In this document: in pieces, positions 63,801 through 64,000 of the stretch
How positions within the stretch are numbered: the first letter of the stretch is position 1
Layout of the letters: each line of letters starts with the position of its first letter
From: Phycisphaerales bacterium
Lineage (GTDB): Bacteria; Planctomycetota; Phycisphaerae; Phycisphaerales; SM1A02
Assembly: GCA_029268515.1 (NCBI GenBank)
Contig: JAQWNP010000006.1
Span: forward strand, 248,001-312,000
DNA: 64,000 nucleotides
Direction: 5' to 3'
The notes under the pieces: generated by a model
The model's database searches: none
What the model was told of the DNA's origin: nothing
Seen by the model: the letters and a program-made list of their open reading frames with translations, nothing else
Position numbers and translations under genes: made by a program

Positions 63801-63999
63801 CACGTGCCTGCTGCAGTGGCAATATGATTGTGGTGCGCTCGGACTCATCTTCACCAGTAGCATTGACTTCGTCTACAAAAGACTTAATTTCACTAAATAC
63901 GGCTGGATGAGCAGATACGATGAGTGTATTGGTAGCCGTATCTGACGAAATCTCTACTGGCTGCTCACGGCGCATTTCGGCAGGCCGCGTGTCATAACG
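54883..63999 (-). CDS. Giant multi-module outer-membrane secretin (5' end outside window)
   Basis: The frame is open through the window edge, so the protein exceeds 3,037 residues and lacks its N-terminus here. The C-terminal 300 residues form a standard secretin: VLIHVLLAEVSLKDRNDWGVEL at the start, TGVILNVTPSINPDGYVRMEVEP, the VPILGSIPILGALF signature (nt 55195-55236) and LLIVLTPHVI. In front are about 32 secretin N-type modules of about 85 residues (IxxDxxTNxLIVxA ... LIxxLD ... VRxxxLxxAxAxxVAxxL), where GspD or PilQ has two to four. A hydrophobic stretch (GMTAIVLLALAQV) breaks one module. The product should form a gated outer-membrane pore with a very long periplasmic portion. The secreted substrate is unknown. 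Confidence 0.93.
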   Translation of the reverse strand, partial: RYDTRPAEMRREQPVEISSDTATNTLIVSAHPAVFSEIKSFVDEVNATGEDESERTTIILPLQQARATDVAIALNKLYPNPPIPLDRRGKPMPHLRPMKEVHISADAATNTLIIEAPSDRRASFESLVEKLDLQKTIEVRTYPVEHADIDAMAQSLSKLADAGALSPTGQDRRVPVSITADPATRTLVISGPAEIFKTVERVLGELDLPPSTTETSMRLFSIKHARPAVIAETLKAVVPDRIKQNVSGSSVDLGSMFTVTSEPDSSTVIVSAPVSVMPIVEALIQQLDQEESAQASIEVRLFKLDKARAEDVARAIARAVAVRASQPNYVSEPPPVITPEPASNVLVVAATAEQMVFLESLISPLDSAEDPDEPLVKTVFLKHAQAERIAPLVEQLLAGEIIPLNVRMEALRRRWTLPEDNPGIRVVADKRLNAIVLSGASVALPLAEELVAQLDVAPTANGKNTKRPVHVLVVDNADASSLAENIRLLFDEDDFDVEPPTIRVDTPNNCLLIRATDVQYEIISQVVNEIDQAALETARQVRTISIDPNRAEATAVADLLKRMMNQNRDNQVEVMTLEQLLEQSNRDRPKTDAPSSQRQRPIVPGMTAIVLLALAQVGDDSASGTNADETNESDFSAPLSIAVDKESNSLVVVGSPRAVERLSRIAKQLIAEMPAEGSRVRAITLPEGRNAASLANLLRGTLYRLTPAGGKPGELARRVMVMDDPETNTLIITSTDTDFGVVGDLIVALTNPPAIEKVAVKVYPLTKISSSQARASLEQLIEPNTAGRTRNAQQTRAIAVKFIRDEQTIEGVLDPSLVKIREDPSGNALVVIAPLETLSFLDQFIAIIDETPVQRRESLQIFELKHAKANEATATLQQIFQTRQRRGGREGKPPVDFAIDSRTNTILVTASPEQLVEIESILAQVDVPTPPQQLRVIHRYEVLNTSPTLVADVIRDVFGVTEWSRRWWDDSASDEMVIRVDQPGQSLIIAATESDHAKVEELIDSIDSTTQSETQHIDVIPVEFAQARDLAGTLDRFFRTRARANGSNISPVTIAASDSTNCLIVSGDEAGRSMIKDLMNTLDQPDASGQRSVEIIQLEDGQALAIANIIREQFSRRSGSSVVVTPDLRTNALILNAPKQELDRVKALVAELDAPSASDETVIRTYELATAKANEVVSLLTETLQLDDTGRTRGITVAIDNTELPSVEVKAKIVADQRSNSLIVTATSQSFPIIEHLIKELDAVPTVNPIEYRVIPVENAIARELAYTLNSFSRSLPSQDRPRVDYDERENQLIVAANAQQFEQISKIVRELDTPSEQNRTTEFVPLEYAQAMQVQDALSVFYGDYALEADTPEKRSVRIVADPATNSLVISAAAGEWEGIRALLLELDSEQYDASLQLKVIALRYADATSVAKAINDAFQASLGAQQARESARGGSDGDDGRPSIPKVLVAADEWVRASAEPQTNSVIVSASRQNVRKVQEIVGQLDVADHALLPPPRIIPLTHGDPVQVALAVTKLFGQDKQREGADSLRIVGDPVTNTILVRAEDDEFEKIKEFTNALELNAQTGGVRVQIVTMTNAPASRVATVLEQAYETQALQARQPLSIQVDVPGNTLIISSTPELFEEISNTALEIDKLAPKRGQAIFFIDLKHMNPESAVDMIDKLGLNDPIDEDVSNRIVTEPVKAVVVEGRRAIMVVANPLDQDAILGLLKALDSESDIAEAELILVPLVKAEARAVAGILEEVLAPSPQQAKTPLAEALEEQIRRLNMQGDGVNKLNMSLDLSVPIRVIPDTVGNALLVGSSKSNLEAMRCLIKLLDRLPVTEAVTVKVLPLENIAAEQFARIMNELFSKGSDLASIPGTNIVGQPSGIVGKALMDQVAISVDQRTNTVIVAGKEDVAATVEVLSKRLDQEVPTGWVESRIVQLRYADAVDLAQTIDSVLVQGTSNLPQAGPLQEQVGRLRLARMEKHGGQVLESDIFQPMTRVVVEAQPQLNALILVATPSNLEVITELVHMLDVEAASPSSTVRIYPIKHASAAKLGATLTNLFDQQAESKAIRPEDRVIMQADDRTNALVVTTSTRSFAVLENLMQSLDTEISPDLREIRIVSLKNSSASRLASLIQQLMDARLDRLRMVEPETADLERATIVADPRTNSLIVAAGNESFDVIQKLAMEMDQSQFDDGTLVRILPIKKGNASRIAATIETIMQRRYADLPAELQVAQKPMILTDSRSNSILLTANPEDAVIVEDLVKKLENAPVNQAVTLHVLALPESRRCEQLAPRLQSLMRERQRSLGEASSASDRVSIQAEPSTNALIIASSEENLAVIENLLGALIDVEGESGDFEVEVLTLHRSRASDLVPVLEDLYVEESNRARGNKSLRVTADDQLNAVLVSGPERDLLAIRGLVAKLDGARPEAVVEIKYISLTSANALETVNLIENVLSGRGIGSRRGSQQSIILKYLSEMDNGEVIDKTGEIQVSTALRESISLTPDLRTNTIIVSAPQESMLLIERMITDLDESNIGAKSIRIFNLVNADATAMAEMMRDLFQLRHGKDLMVLKPRDGMQGSMEIVTDAPAVEMIGTTGLGETELTAVPDPRQQLSITVDSRTNSLLVSGSPTYLDLVEEVIEELDSLEANERETLVYQLRNATAEEVARVLGDFADEEQRKLVETLNNDQLGSAARLLEREITIRGDAKSNTVLISASPRYMERVRDIIEQLDVDPPQVLIHVLLAEVSLKDRNDWGVELSNNASIRGVGVDSMFALASASFSAMTGTPTLSIASSDFGLIIKALEAQNRVHVLSNPSVMAANNVPAIIDVGEEIYIPDATQISEFASITSVIPKRTGVILNVTPSINPDGYVRMEVEPRFIQETEQSTTPLTGAGPIPIFRERTAGTTVTVRDGETIILGGLIQEGYQFIEEQVPILGSIPILGALFRSETKRLDRTELLIVLTPHVIHSPAEIDRLSNLRDGELNKLTMPNRVIDDMRDGTIDEGGSLFESLGDGPLKLREWKIQKRPEVLPNEEIGDAALVEEVVGEE
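55810..63999 (-). repeat. About 32 tandem secretin N-type protein modules
   Basis: Counted by eye from the strand motif D-x-x-TN-x-LIV-x-A/G, which recurs roughly every 75-110 residues along the giant secretin. Modules differ strongly in sequence, and no long identical DNA repeats are seen, so the array is old and not an assembly artefact of the kind that collapses or expands recent repeats. Linkers between modules vary from about 5 to 45 residues. The number may be higher because the N-terminus is outside the window. Confidence 0.88.
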
Positions 64000-64000
64000 A

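Noticed and set aside
54883-63999. Giant secretin as an assembly artefact of a short repeat
   Set aside because: The modules differ widely in sequence and linker length, and no long identical DNA repeats are seen, so false expansion of a recent repeat is unlikely.
1-64000. CRISPR array, prophage, transposase or integrase
   Set aside because: No regularly spaced short repeats, and no transposase, integrase, capsid or terminase-like product was found in any frame.

Overview
The window reads as a stretch of a free-living Gram-negative bacterial chromosome. It is gene-dense, with moderate GC and ordinary housekeeping content. No insertion sequence, prophage, CRISPR array or rRNA gene was seen. 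I infer a member of the Planctomycetota, probably a marine Phycisphaerae-like lineage. The grounds are a pilin-like protein with an H-X9-DG motif, paired ECF sigma factors with membrane anti-sigma partners, many lipoproteins of unknown function, glycine-rich tails and a greatly expanded secretin. This assignment comes from gene content only.

Layout. 1-3.9 kb: two tandem LpxL/HtrB-type acyltransferases (the first cut by the window edge), a single-domain response regulator and small unknown proteins. 3.9-8.4 kb, minus strand: an ECF sigma factor, a one-TM candidate anti-sigma protein, an exported coiled protein, and OppC-like and OppD-like peptide ABC components. 8.4-15.4 kb: a cation/Ca2+ antiporter, dnaB, an HU gene with a structured leader, a lipoprotein and a trkA-trkH potassium uptake pair. 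15.4-22 kb: a lone nuoI and the ATP synthase cluster (AtpZ/AtpI-like genes, atpB, atpE, atpF, atpH, a SIMPL-domain gene, atpA). The cluster stops at atpA; atpG, atpD and atpC are not in the window. 22-26.8 kb: a PAP phosphatase-like enzyme, an SLC13/TrkA-C permease, a degenerate EEP-fold membrane protein and the H-X9-DG pilin-like protein. 27-33.6 kb: a second ECF sigma/anti-sigma pair, an ABC-F ATPase, a HIT hydrolase, a possible structured RNA, a lipoprotein and an MFS carrier. 33.7-39 kb: ribosomal protein S1 with a strong terminator, an exported AMMECR1-like protein and an exported STN-like protein with a polyglycine linker. 39-44.6 kb, minus strand: a sensor kinase, a small unknown protein, a MacB/FtsX permease and an S9 peptidase. 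44.7-54.3 kb: mtnA, a double zinc-finger protein, trmB, rsfS, a membrane pyrophosphatase with a large insertion, rpsU, an NYN RNase-like gene, pdxH, purE, asd and tRNA-Gln(CUG).

54.9-64 kb holds the most remarkable feature: one minus-strand reading frame of more than 3,000 codons that runs off the window edge. Its C-terminus is a normal outer-membrane secretin, including the VPxLGxIPxLGxLF signature. Ahead of it are about 32 successive secretin N-type modules of roughly 85 residues, where ordinary secretins have two to four. Its stop codon overlaps the start of a lipoprotein gene, which could encode a pilotin-like partner. If the modules stack as in known secretins, the channel would have an exceptionally long periplasmic part.

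How the genes work together. Ion energetics is a theme: ATP synthase, an apparently K+-dependent membrane pyrophosphatase, Trk potassium uptake and a Ca2+/cation antiporter all occur here. Envelope biogenesis and secretion is the other: lipid A-type acyltransferases, the giant secretin, the STN-like protein, the pilin-like protein and several lipoproteins. These links are inferred from gene content, not shown by shared operons.
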